Of a DNA stretch of 60,842 nucleotides, positions 16,750 through 24,217 are shown piece by piece. Made by a program: the position numbers and the translations under genes. The notes under the pieces were generated by a model. The model did no database searches, was not told where the DNA came from, and was given only the letters and a program-made list of their open reading frames with translations. This DNA is from JACTOJ01 sp032335695 (GTDB taxonomy: Bacteria; Bacillota; Clostridia; Clostridiales; Clostridiaceae), in NCBI RefSeq assembly GCF_032335695.1, contig NZ_JACTOJ010000026.1, forward strand, positions 1 to 60,842, read 5' to 3'. How positions within the stretch are numbered: position 1 is the first letter of the stretch; each line of letters starts with the position of its first letter.

Positions 16750-16827
16750 CTTCACACCTCCAATAATATAATTATACTATATTATTGACACAGACTAACT
16801 ATTAAAAGTTCTATTTTTAAAAAATAA

Positions 16828-16871
16828 AAGGCCGAGGCATAATGCAATGTGCTTCATTACGCTTCAGCCTT
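16828..16871 (-). terminator. terminator of the glutaredoxin-trxB operon
   Basis: A 17-position stem (16828-16844 with 16855-16871) has 16 pairs, including G-U wobbles, and a 10-nt loop. On the minus strand it is followed by TTTTATTTTTT. Confidence 0.85.
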
Positions 16872-16899
16872 ATAGTATTGCATCAGGGGGTGATGCAGG

Positions 16900-17838
16900 C
16901 TATTTTCTATTAAGTTCAACTATATATTTTTCCGCAGCTAGTGCAGCTATAGTTCCATCTGCTACAGCAGTGGTAATCTGTCTGAATTGTTTTACTCTAA
17001 CATCTCCTACTGCATATACACCTTTAACATTGGTAGCCATGTTTTCATCAGTAGGAACGTAACCTTGTCTATCAATGTTTACATAATCTTTAAATAAAGA
17101 AGTTTTAGGCTCTGTACCTATATATCCAAACACCGCTTCCAAATCAAGCTCTTTTATTTCATTAGTTTTTGTATTTTTAATTATAGCTTTATTTACAAAC
17201 TTATCTCCCTGTACATCGACTAAATCCCAATTATACATTATTTCTACCTTAGGATTCTTTACAAGTTCCTCCAATGTAGCTTTTTCGCCCTTGAAGTAAT
17301 CATATCTTCTTATCATAATAACTTTATCCGCAAATCTAGTTAGAAAAAGTGCTTCCTCTAAAGCTGAATTTCCTCCTCCTACTACTGCTACTGCAGTTCC
17401 ATCGTACATTGCTCCGTCACACACTGCACAATAGTGAACTCCCTTGCTAGAAAATTTCTCTTCGCTAGGAATTGGTAGCTTTTTAGGTGTTGCACCAGTA
17501 GCTATAATAAGTGCCTTAGTTCTATATATATAGTCGTTAGTTTCTACCAACTTTTCATCATCACTAAGAGTTACCTTTACAACATTATCTGAATCATCTA
17601 TTTTCGCACCTAATTCTTCTGCCTGTTCCTTAAATATATCAGCTAATGCGCCGCCCTCTATAGTCTTAAATCCTGGATAGTTCTCTATAGTATAACTGTT
17701 TCTAACCTGTCCTCCTACTATCTGATCCTCTAGCACTAAAAGATTAAGCTTTGCTCTAGCTCCATACATTGCAGCAGTTAACCCTGCTGGTCCACCACCT
17801 ATTATTAAAAGATCTAAATCCTTTATTTCCTTACTCAC
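16900..17838 (-). CDS. trxB: thioredoxin reductase (NAD(P)H, FAD)
   Basis: The 312-residue flavoprotein has an N-terminal FAD motif (LLIIGGGPAGLTAAMYGARA), the redox-active CAVC (in HYCAVCDGAMYDG), a nucleotide-binding loop (VVGGGNSALEEALFLT, then MIRR) and the C-terminal FAD signature GVYAVGDVR. It should reduce thioredoxin or, given the neighbour, the glutaredoxin-like protein encoded 28 nt upstream. The GTG at 17838 was chosen with GAGGAG 8 nt upstream; a TTG at 17856 is an alternative. It is last in a two-gene operon. Confidence 0.93.
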   Translation of the reverse strand: MSKEIKDLDLLIIGGGPAGLTAAMYGARAKLNLLVLEDQIVGGQVRNSYTIENYPGFKTIEGGALADIFKEQAEELGAKIDDSDNVVKVTLSDDEKLVETNDYIYRTKALIIATGATPKKLPIPSEEKFSSKGVHYCAVCDGAMYDGTAVAVVGGGNSALEEALFLTRFADKVIMIRRYDYFKGEKATLEELVKNPKVEIMYNWDLVDVQGDKFVNKAIIKNTKTNEIKELDLEAVFGYIGTEPKTSLFKDYVNIDRQGYVPTDENMATNVKGVYAVGDVRVKQFRQITTAVADGTIAALAAEKYIVELNRK

Positions 17839-17866
17839 ACTACCAACTCCTCGCAAATATAAGCTA

Positions 17867-18100
17867 TTAATCTATATTAAGTAATTCATTAAGTTTATTT
17901 TTATCAAAGCCTACTACTATGCTTCCATCTATATCTACTACAGGAACACCTCTCTGTCCTGATTTCTCTATCATTTCTTTAGCAGCTTCCCTATCCTTTG
18001 AAACATTTATCTCATCATAGGATATGCCATTTGAAGCTAAATATTCCTTTGTTTTAACGCACCATGGACAAGTATTTGTTGTATATATCTTTACGCTCAT
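17867..18100 (-). CDS. glutaredoxin-like / NrdH-type thiol protein
   Basis: The 77-residue single-domain thioredoxin-fold protein has the active site CPWC (residues 11-14) in a typical TTNTCPWCVKTKEYL context. The cis-proline loop GVPVVDIDG and a C-terminal helix follow. Such proteins receive electrons from thioredoxin reductase in organisms without glutathione and reduce ribonucleotide reductase or peroxidases. It directly precedes trxB, supporting a functional pair. The ATG has AAGGAGG upstream. Confidence 0.9.
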   Translation of the reverse strand: MSVKIYTTNTCPWCVKTKEYLASNGISYDEINVSKDREAAKEMIEKSGQRGVPVVDIDGSIVVGFDKNKLNELLNID

Positions 18101-18193
18101 TATTAATTCCTCCTTGATTTATACCTTTTATATTATCAATACCCTTTTAATTATTGTTATTTGTTAAATTATATTTTATATCATTACCTTTTA

Positions 18194-18739
18194 TTAAAGT
18201 AATTTCTCTATTTCAGCTTCCATTGCTGAAGGTTCTGAAGTAGGCTCAAATCTTGCTACCACATTTCCTTCCTTATCTATTAAAAACTTAGTAAAATTCC
18301 ATTTTACTGAATCCCCTTCTAAATATTCAGGGAAATTTGTTTTAAGCGCATTGTAAAGAGTTTCCCCTATAGGATGTTTCATATCAAAACCCTCAAAACC
18401 TTTTTCTTTTGTTAAATAGTTAAATAACGGATGTGCATTTTCCCCTCTGACATCAATCTTTTCAAACATCTTGAAGGAAACCCCATAGTTTAACTGGCAA
18501 AAATTCTTTATTTCTCCGCTTTCCCCAGGCTCCTGACCTGCAAACTGGTTACATGGAAAGCCAAGTATTTCTAATCCTTTATCATTGTACTTTGAATATA
18601 AAGCTTCTAAACCTTCATATTGTGGTGTAAATCCACATTTGCTGGCTGTATTTACTATCACTACTACCTTTCCTTTGTAATCTGAAAGATTTATGTCATC
18701 GCCATCTATGTCTTTTAATTTAAAATCATATATACTCAT
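18194..18739 (-). CDS. glutathione peroxidase family (thioredoxin-dependent peroxidase)
   Basis: The 181-residue protein reduces hydrogen or organic peroxides. The peroxidatic cysteine is in NTASKCGFTPQY, a second cysteine is in LGFPCNQFAGQEPG with the catalytic Gln, and Trp-Asn is in VKWNFTKFLID. The active residue is Cys (TGT-type codon), not selenocysteine. The FPCNQF cysteine suggests the thioredoxin-linked class. The ATG at 18739 was chosen because GAGG lies 8 nt upstream; GTG at 18748 overlaps the RBS. Its promoter is overlapped by an OhrR-like operator, implying induction by organic peroxide. The trxB/glutaredoxin operon lies 93 nt downstream and could supply reductant. Confidence 0.92.
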   Translation of the reverse strand: MSIYDFKLKDIDGDDINLSDYKGKVVVIVNTASKCGFTPQYEGLEALYSKYNDKGLEILGFPCNQFAGQEPGESGEIKNFCQLNYGVSFKMFEKIDVRGENAHPLFNYLTKEKGFEGFDMKHPIGETLYNALKTNFPEYLEGDSVKWNFTKFLIDKEGNVVARFEPTSEPSAMEAEIEKLL

Positions 18740-18765
18740 TTTATTCACCTCAATTTATTATTTGA

Positions 18766-18803
18766 TACAATTAAATTGTATACAATTTGTATTTGTATGT
18801 CAA
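18766..18803 (-). promoter_or_regulatory. gpx promoter overlapped by an OhrR/MarR-type operator
   Basis: On the minus strand TTGACA (18798-18803) and TACAAT (18775-18780) are 17 bp apart. TACAATTAAATTGTA (18766-18780) is a perfect match to the OhrR box (TACAATTnAATTGTA) and covers the -10. A second, overlapping perfect palindrome, AAATTGTATACAATTT, spans 18773-18788. No OhrR gene is in the window. Confidence 0.75.
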
Positions 18804-18842
18804 TATAATTTTAAAAATATTTTTGTGAATATTCTTTAAAAG

Positions 18843-18869
18843 AAATCGGCTCACCAAGAGAGCCGATTT
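18843..18869 (-). terminator. terminator after the nitroreductase gene
   Basis: AAATCGGCTC (18843-18852) and GAGCCGATTT (18860-18869) form a 10-bp perfect stem with a 7-nt loop. On the minus strand CTTTT follows. It separates the hisS-nitroreductase unit from gpx. Confidence 0.75.
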
Positions 18870-18902
18870 CCCTAATAACTATTAATTCTTACATCTTACT
18901 TC

Positions 18903-19643
18903 TTAATTGAAATTTTTCAAGTACTCTTCTGCAGATCTGCTCATCTCTCTTGAGAAATCAGACATATACTTCCTATTGCAGAAGGCTTTTATATCTTCAT
19001 CTATATTTCTTCCCGCCAGTCCTGCCTTCTCATTTCTATCTTCATGCATATTAATGTGTTCCTCTTTAGATAAGCTGCGATATCTATTTTCAAACACTAT
19101 ATATTGCTTATCGAATCTTACAGGTTTCTTTCTTTTCTTCTGTGCTTCTTCTGGATATCCGTATACTACCATACAGGCAGGAATTACATAATCCGGAAGA
19201 TTTAAAGTTTCTCTGATCTCTTCGCAGTTTTCAATTATATCTCCAATGTAGCAGGAACCAAGCCCTAAGGCTTCCGCTGCTATAACCGTGTTTTGAGCTG
19301 CTATCAATGCATCTGCACAAGCTAGAAGTATATCTCCTTTTCCTGGTTTCCTTGGATTGCAGCCTTCGTAATCAAAGGTGTCATACCACCTTTGATAATC
19401 AGCTAGAAATACTAGCACTAATGGAGCTTTAGCTATAAAGGGCTGATTGTCACATAAAACCGAAAGCTTTTCTTTAAGAGAAGCTTCTGTTATATCTATA
19501 ATGCTGTAAAGCATCATGCCTCCCGCTGTAGGCGCTTCAAAAGCTGCATTAAGTATTTCTTCCTTCTTTTCAGCTTCTACTTTTCTATCTTGAAATACTC
19601 GCATGGACTTTCTGTTTTTTATTAATTCAATAACTTCATTCAT
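18903..19643 (-). CDS. FMN-dependent nitroreductase family protein
   Basis: The 246-residue protein starts with the FMN-phosphate-binding RKSMRVFQ motif. It continues with AAFEAPTAGGMMLY, ADALIAAQNTVIAAEALGLGSCYIGDI and a C-terminal tail (about 180-246) that is charged and helical. This is the NfsA/FRP-like nitroreductase superfamily, which uses NAD(P)H to reduce quinones, nitro-compounds or flavins; the physiological substrate is unknown. It starts 12 nt after hisS with a strong GGGGGG RBS, so it is very probably co-transcribed with hisS and subject to the His leader upstream. That is an odd pairing with no obvious metabolic link. Confidence 0.82.
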   Translation of the reverse strand: MNEVIELIKNRKSMRVFQDRKVEAEKKEEILNAAFEAPTAGGMMLYSIIDITEASLKEKLSVLCDNQPFIAKAPLVLVFLADYQRWYDTFDYEGCNPRKPGKGDILLACADALIAAQNTVIAAEALGLGSCYIGDIIENCEEIRETLNLPDYVIPACMVVYGYPEEAQKKRKKPVRFDKQYIVFENRYRSLSKEEHINMHEDRNEKAGLAGRNIDEDIKAFCNRKYMSDFSREMSRSAEEYLKNFN

Positions 19644-19655
19644 TAATATTCCCCC

Positions 19656-20948
19656 CTATATTTCTTGCAAGGATTTAATTATTTGCTGTCCGCTTGACAT
19701 ATCTTTTATAACTACTTGATTTTTACTTACTTCATCCTCACCTATTATGATAACATTATTTACTCCTAACTTATTAGCATAATTTAATTTTTTCTTCAAT
19801 TTTTCCTCTTCCAGGTATATGTCGATTTTAAAGCCTTTGTCCCTTAATATTTTTCCTACCTTAAAACAATATTCTACAGTGTCACCCATAGGTATTATAA
19901 GATAATCCAATTTTTCAGAGGAATTATAATTTTTAATAAAACCTATTTCTTGAAGCACAAAAAACAATCTAGTAAGTCCGATAGACATTCCCACTCCAGG
20001 AAGCACATTATCACTGTAAACCTGAGCTAGGTTGTCGTACCTTCCTCCAGAACAGATTGAACCAAAGCTTTCATTTCCGCACAAAATGGTTTCAAAAACT
20101 GTTCCCGTATAATAATCAAGGCCTCTTATTATTTTAAAATCTATAACATATTCTCTTTCATCAACCCCGAAAATTTCTAAATATTTTATAACTGTTTCCA
20201 GTTCCTTTATTCCTTCCTGGAAAACAGAATTGCTTACATTAAGCTCCTGCAATCTAGCTATTACTGCTGAGCCTTTCTCATTTATAGCAATGACGCTGCT
20301 TATGAAGTCAGCCTTTTCTTCTCCTGCCAATTCTATTAACTCTCTTGAAAAATCAGCTTTATCTATTTTGTCATATTTATCTATAAGCCTCATAATATCT
20401 ACACTGTTATCCAGCAAAAGCTCTTTAAAAATTCCCGATAATATCTTTCTATTACTTATCTGAAATTTATAATTTTCTATGCCTATGCTTTTCAGTGCCT
20501 GAGATGCTAGACTTATTACAAACGCATCATTTTTTATATCTAGCTTTCCATTTCCAATTATATCTGCATCACATTGATAGAATTCTCTGTATCTGCCCTT
20601 CTGATTTCTTTCACCTCTATAGGATTTTCCTATCTGATATCTTTTAAAAGGAAAGTTTAAATCATTGAAATATTGAGCTACGTATCTTGCTAGAGGAACT
20701 GTCAGATCGAATCTTAGGGCTAATCGTCTATCCCCTTTAGTAAAGCTGTACATTTGTTTTTCCGTTTCTCCTGCAGATTTTGCAAGCAATACCTCCTCTT
20801 TTTCTATCACTGGAGTATCCATAGGTGCAAGCCCATTTGCCTCATATACTGAGCTTATTTTACTAGCTATATCATTGAATATCCTCTGTTCTTCAGGTAA
20901 AAGCTCCATAAAGCCCGGTAGTATAGATGGTTTAATTTTTTCTATCAT
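19656..20948 (-). CDS. hisS: histidyl-tRNA synthetase
   Basis: The 430-residue class II synthetase charges tRNA-His. Motif 2 is KRYQIGKSYRGERNQKGRY with REFYQCDADIIG. The histidine-specific signature RGLDYYTGTVFE and SGGRYDNL follow, then motif 3 in GVGMSIGLTRL. A C-terminal anticodon-binding domain (about 335-430, starting DYLIIPMGD) is present. These features distinguish it from HisZ, which lacks the catalytic motifs and the C-terminal domain. The ATG follows AAAGGAG. The leader at 21019-21243 carries a His-rich peptide and a terminator, implying attenuation by histidyl-tRNA supply. It heads an operon with the nitroreductase. Confidence 0.95.
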   Translation of the reverse strand: MIEKIKPSILPGFMELLPEEQRIFNDIASKISSVYEANGLAPMDTPVIEKEEVLLAKSAGETEKQMYSFTKGDRRLALRFDLTVPLARYVAQYFNDLNFPFKRYQIGKSYRGERNQKGRYREFYQCDADIIGNGKLDIKNDAFVISLASQALKSIGIENYKFQISNRKILSGIFKELLLDNSVDIMRLIDKYDKIDKADFSRELIELAGEEKADFISSVIAINEKGSAVIARLQELNVSNSVFQEGIKELETVIKYLEIFGVDEREYVIDFKIIRGLDYYTGTVFETILCGNESFGSICSGGRYDNLAQVYSDNVLPGVGMSIGLTRLFFVLQEIGFIKNYNSSEKLDYLIIPMGDTVEYCFKVGKILRDKGFKIDIYLEEEKLKKKLNYANKLGVNNVIIIGEDEVSKNQVVIKDMSSGQQIIKSLQEI

Positions 20949-21018
20949 AATAAAATCTCCTTTACAAATTCAAATATTTTCTTTAATTTATGGTTCTGTT
21001 TTATTTTCCCAAGCATAA

Positions 21019-21046
21019 AAGCCGTGTAGGCTTATCTACACGGCTT
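21019..21046 (-). terminator. hisS leader attenuator terminator
   Basis: AAGCCGTGTAG (21019-21029) and CTACACGGCTT (21036-21046) form an 11-bp perfect, GC-rich stem with a 6-nt loop. On the minus strand it ends CGGCTTTTATGCTT. It lies about 70 nt upstream of the hisS start codon and about 100 nt after the leader peptide stop, so it can switch hisS off. Confidence 0.85.
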
Positions 21047-21081
21047 AACAAGAAATCATGGTTCTAATACTTATACTCACC

Positions 21082-21142
21082 AGCAGATACAAGCCCAACA
21101 GCGAATCTAGACTTGTATCTGCTATAAAAGCGACACAAGTCT
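21082..21142 (-). promoter_or_regulatory. mutually exclusive hairpins of the hisS leader
   Basis: Three segments follow the leader peptide stop. Segment 1 (21132-21142) pairs with segment 2 (21109-21119) over 11 positions including one G-U. Segment 2 (21112-21123) can instead pair with segment 3 (21082-21093) over 12 perfect bp. Segment 3 can also pair in part with the loop region of the terminator (GGGCUU and AUCU with AGAU and AAGCCU). The choice between 1:2 and 2:3 therefore probably decides whether the terminator forms. Confidence 0.7.
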
Positions 21143-21143
21143 G

Positions 21144-21185
21144 CTAGTGATGGTGATGGAATTTTACAAAGCTATTAGATACCAT
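21144..21185 (-). CDS. His-rich leader peptide of hisS (MVSNSFVKFHHHH)
   Basis: This 13-codon ORF reads MVSNSFVKFHHHH and ends in TAG. It has a good RBS (GGAGGG at 21192-21197, 6 nt from the ATG) and lies about 25 nt after a predicted transcription start. Four consecutive His codons (CAT CAC CAT CAC) sit directly before the stop, and the alternative hairpins start 1 nt after it. This is the arrangement of ribosome-stalling leader peptides such as HisL of enteric bacteria, but placed upstream of the synthetase gene. Too short for routine ORF calling. Chance is possible but unlikely given RBS, promoter and hairpins together. Confidence 0.82.
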   Translation of the reverse strand: MVSNSFVKFHHHH

Positions 21186-21214
21186 AATAAACCCTCCTAA
21201 TTTGAATTATAATA

Positions 21215-21243
21215 ATTATATAGCTATTATAATTCATAGTCAA
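21215..21243 (-). promoter_or_regulatory. sigma-A promoter of the hisS leader
   Basis: On the minus strand TTGACT (21238-21243) and TATAAT (21215-21220) are separated by exactly 17 bp. Transcription would start near 21208, about 10 nt before the leader peptide RBS. Confidence 0.85.
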
Positions 21244-21597
21244 CTTACCTAAAAACTATTTTTAGCGCATATTTTGTAGAATAAATTGTTTACATTTCTG
21301 TTGTTTCTTAAAAAATTTATATAGATTGCCTATTAAATTAGTGCTATAATAACTCTATGGTTAAATTATAGCAATTTTCAAACTATTTTACAGCTTATTA
21401 TATATAAGTGATATAGTTTTATAAGAGTAAATTTTATTTGCACATTCATGTAAACAATTACACCGCTATATTTATTTAATTTACTGCATATATTACTTAT
21501 AAACCTATATATTTATATACAGATTTTCCAAACTATAATATTTACTATCACTTCCTATTTAATCCTATAAAAATAAAGAGAGAGGTGCTTCACTGAT
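21244..21597. other. AT-rich intergenic region
   Basis: About 350 bp without a supported gene. A plus-strand extended -10 (TGCTATAAT, 21342-21350) could start a transcript toward the 101-residue ORF, with a 5' untranslated region of about 240 nt. I see no known riboswitch in it. Confidence 0.35.
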
Positions 21598-21903
21598 ATG
21601 TTTTTTTATGATGAGAATAAGAAAACAGTCGCTGGAATTTCATTAGTGGCATATGATGAAGATTATAATTCATCATTACCTAAAAATGTTTCTATAGTAT
21701 CTGAAGAAGATATTGAAACAAACTTTGGTCCTGGCAAACTTATAACTCTCAAAACTGCTAAGAGTATAGTAAATGGCAACCCCAACGAACAGTTGGAATT
21801 TCATGCGCTAATTCCTATGAAAGGCAGCAATATAGCACAGGATTTTTGGGCAAAAGGTTCAAATAAAGATGCCCTTCTAAGCATGATAAGCATTGAGAAT
21901 TAG
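21598..21903 (+). CDS. hypothetical 101-residue protein, possibly a detached C-terminal domain
   Basis: I do not recognise this protein with confidence. It has no signal peptide or membrane segment and no cysteines. It begins abruptly with a beta-rich region (GISLVAYDED), then GPGKLITLKTAKS, EFHALIPMKG and DFWAKGSNKDALLSMI. It reads like the end of a larger domain, somewhat like the C-terminal regions of M56/BlaR1-type or anti-sigma-like extracellular proteins, so it may be a gene remnant or a free domain. The ATG has GAGAGGTG about 10 nt upstream, and no coding sequence extends upstream. It ends at a strong terminator. Confidence 0.5.
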   Translation: MFFYDENKKTVAGISLVAYDEDYNSSLPKNVSIVSEEDIETNFGPGKLITLKTAKSIVNGNPNEQLEFHALIPMKGSNIAQDFWAKGSNKDALLSMISIEN

Positions 21904-21939
21904 TTTTTAAACTCTTATTAATCAACTCTGTTTTAAATT

Positions 21940-21975
21940 AGGCAAATGAAGCTTCATTTGCCTTTTTGTTTTTAA
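21940..21975 (+). terminator. terminator (24-bp perfect palindrome plus T tract)
   Basis: AGGCAAATGAAG (21940-21951) and CTTCATTTGCCT (21952-21963) are perfectly complementary. TTTTGTTTTT follows on the plus strand. It ends the 101-residue ORF and may act weakly for the convergent cobalamin adenosyltransferase gene. Confidence 0.85.
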
Positions 21976-22502
21976 TATTCTATTCCTTTTCTTGCAGCAA
22001 TACCTTCATTCATATAATGCTTAACATCCTTCATTTCGGTTACTAAATCTGCTCTTTCTATAAGGCCTTCAGGTGCATTTCTACCAGTAAGTATAAGTTC
22101 CATAGATTTAGGTTTTTTATCTATAATATCAATTATTTCTCTTTCTTCTATGAGTTTATTGGCTAAAGCTCCTAGTATTTCATCTAGTATTAATACATCA
22201 CAAGCTTCTGTTTTAATTGTATCCATTATGAAGTCATAAGCCTGATCAACTTCTTTTTTAAGCAGCTTTTTTTCTTCATCATTAAGATTCCAAAAGAAAT
22301 TCTTTGAGCTCTCAAATCTAAACACTTTAAAATAAGGCTCTAAATTTTTTATGCTTTCAAGCTCCCCAGTAGGAGAAGTTTTCAGGAACTGTATCATATA
22401 AACCTTAAATTTATTTCCCGCAGCCCTTAATCCAAGCCCCAAAGCAGCTGTAGTTTTACCTTTCCCGTTTCCTGTATATATCTGAACATATCCTTTTTCC
22501 AT
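21972..22502 (-). CDS. cobO: cob(I)yrinic acid a,c-diamide adenosyltransferase (CobA/BtuR/CobO type)
   Basis: The 176-residue ATP:corrinoid adenosyltransferase adds the adenosyl group to cobalamin precursors. The P-loop is QIYTGNGKGKTTAALGLGLRA near the N-terminus. The Walker B-like VLILDEILGAL and the C-terminal VTEMKDVKHYMNEGIAARKGIEY are hallmarks of the CobA family. The length is typical (about 170-200). No other cobalamin biosynthesis gene or B12 riboswitch is nearby. It starts 29 nt after the HD-GYP gene with AGGAGG, so the two are probably co-transcribed. Confidence 0.93.
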   Translation of the reverse strand: MEKGYVQIYTGNGKGKTTAALGLGLRAAGNKFKVYMIQFLKTSPTGELESIKNLEPYFKVFRFESSKNFFWNLNDEEKKLLKKEVDQAYDFIMDTIKTEACDVLILDEILGALANKLIEEREIIDIIDKKPKSMELILTGRNAPEGLIERADLVTEMKDVKHYMNEGIAARKGIEY

Positions 22503-22531
22503 AGAAACCTCCTGCTAAATAAATTTAATTT

Positions 22532-24013
22532 CTAGCTGAACTTATTCCATATAGCATCAAATTTTTCATTGTTTTCGATAAACACATCTAGAACCTTTGG
22601 ATCAAAATGAGATGGTTCAACTCTGCCATCACCTCTCATAATTATCGCCATAGCCTTTTGATGTGAAAAAGATGGTTTGTAAGATCTCTCGCTTCTAAGC
22701 GCATCATATATATCTGCCAAGGCAACTATTCTCGCCGACAATGGTATTTGCTCCCCTCTCAATCCTTCCGGATATCCAGTACCATCATATTTTTCATGAT
22801 GACTCAAGGATATTTCCTTAGCCATTTTTAAATGAGGTGAATCTCCTATTATCATGGGTCCATACACTGTATGCTGCTTTATCACAGAAAATTCTTCTTT
22901 TGTAAGAGGTCCATTTTTGTTTATTATATTATTAGGAATATGTATTTTCCCAACATCATGCATTTGAGCGGAATAAGCTATTTTTTCCACAAAATCTTTT
23001 TTAAGTCCAAGCAGTTCCGCTGTTAATCTCGCATATTCATTAACTCTCTTTACATGATAACCCGTATCATCATCTGCAGCTTCTCCAGCTCTGGCTAAAG
23101 CATCTATGGTATATTTAAAGGAACCGTTAAGCTCACCAATCTTTTTGTAAACGTTCTTTAGCATATTAATATCTATACACAGGGTTTTTATAACCTTTGT
23201 ATCAAGCTTTGATAAATTTTCATTATAGTTTAAAGCCATTACAGCTGTATCTGTAGTAGCATAAGCTATATAATTATCAATTTTTATTCCAAATTCCTCG
23301 ATGATATCCTTTAGTTTTAATCTATAATCAAAGGAATGTATGTAGTTTTCATCGCCGCTGTTAAAAAACATTTCTGTTTCAACAGAAAGCTCATGCTTTA
23401 AAAATTTTTCTTCCTTTTTATTTAATGTATATTCGCTCTTTTTTACCAGCTTACCCTTTAGTTCAAATAATTCAGCAGTGCAATCAGTATCGTTTACTGA
23501 AAAAATTATGAATTCCGCTGGTTTATTCTCAAGAAAATTTTCCGTTCCAAAAGTATTGTCTATAAGCTTTTTTACCGAATAGCTATGATGGCGAAAAAGT
23601 TTATCTACTTCATCATTTATTTTGTCTATTGCTTCATTGGACTTCTTCATTCTATCATATTGAAGCTTAAAATCTATGAAACAGTTAATAACATCTATTA
23701 ACGCTAAATTTATATTTTTCTTTTGAACAAAGCTTTTTATAAATTTTAATTTATCTGATTTCAGATCGTTTTCTTCGCTATATAAGCCTATTATAGGTAT
23801 GTATTCTCTTATAGTTAGTTCTCTCAGATTCTTCAAGAGTTCATCATTACATACATCTAAATCTACTATTATTAGCTTTGCATTATTACCTTCTGCTTCC
23901 CATTGTATACTTTCTTCGTCCACCATTTTCAAATCATATCTGTAATTTTTAGATAATAGATAAAGAGTATCAAAAATATCCAGACTTTTAGTAAAAACTA
24001 ATAAAGATACCAT
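22532..24013 (-). CDS. HD-GYP domain phosphodiesterase with degenerate receiver-like N-terminus
   Basis: The roughly 493-residue protein ends in an HD-GYP domain (about 300-485), predicted to hydrolyse cyclic di-GMP. Its motifs are YHVKRVNEYARL, MHDVGKIHIP, HEKYDGTGYPEGLRGEQIP and ADIYDALRSERSYKP, and all metal ligands look present. The N-terminus (about 1-125) resembles a response-regulator fold, with LIIVDLDV in the usual phospho-Asp strand and IPIIGLYS after it, but the acidic pocket and the conserved lysine are not clear. A coiled-coil linker and a middle region of unknown function follow. The ATG at 24013 is chosen with GAGGG upstream. It forms an operon with the cobalamin adenosyltransferase gene. 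Confidence 0.85.
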   Translation of the reverse strand: MVSLLVFTKSLDIFDTLYLLSKNYRYDLKMVDEESIQWEAEGNNAKLIIVDLDVCNDELLKNLRELTIREYIPIIGLYSEENDLKSDKLKFIKSFVQKKNINLALIDVINCFIDFKLQYDRMKKSNEAIDKINDEVDKLFRHHSYSVKKLIDNTFGTENFLENKPAEFIIFSVNDTDCTAELFELKGKLVKKSEYTLNKKEEKFLKHELSVETEMFFNSGDENYIHSFDYRLKLKDIIEEFGIKIDNYIAYATTDTAVMALNYNENLSKLDTKVIKTLCIDINMLKNVYKKIGELNGSFKYTIDALARAGEAADDDTGYHVKRVNEYARLTAELLGLKKDFVEKIAYSAQMHDVGKIHIPNNIINKNGPLTKEEFSVIKQHTVYGPMIIGDSPHLKMAKEISLSHHEKYDGTGYPEGLRGEQIPLSARIVALADIYDALRSERSYKPSFSHQKAMAIIMRGDGRVEPSHFDPKVLDVFIENNEKFDAIWNKFS

Positions 24014-24148
24014 GTCGTTCACCCTCTTTAGTAATAGACTATTATAGTGATTATATCATACTATAAATATAGTTTTCACCCATAAAAATACAATTATTTA
24101 TTAAATATTATTTAATTTTTCAACTTATATTTGTTTTATTGAAATGAA

Positions 24149-24208
24149 AGGCTACTTTAATCATCAAATTTCTTAAATTATTTAAAAATATGCTGATTAA
24201 AATAGCCT
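24149..24208 (-). terminator. likely terminator of the MalT-type regulator gene
   Basis: AGGCTACTTTAATCA (24149-24163) and TGATTAAAATAGCCT (24194-24208) pair with one mismatch around a 30-nt AT-rich loop. It begins 10 nt after the stop codon. The T tract is poor. Confidence 0.5.
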
Positions 24209-24217
24209 GTTAAATAA

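Noticed and set aside
20949..21243. T-box riboswitch upstream of hisS
   Set aside because: I looked for the T-box sequence (AGGGTGGNACCGCG type) and its complement and found neither. The His-rich peptide and hairpins explain the region better.
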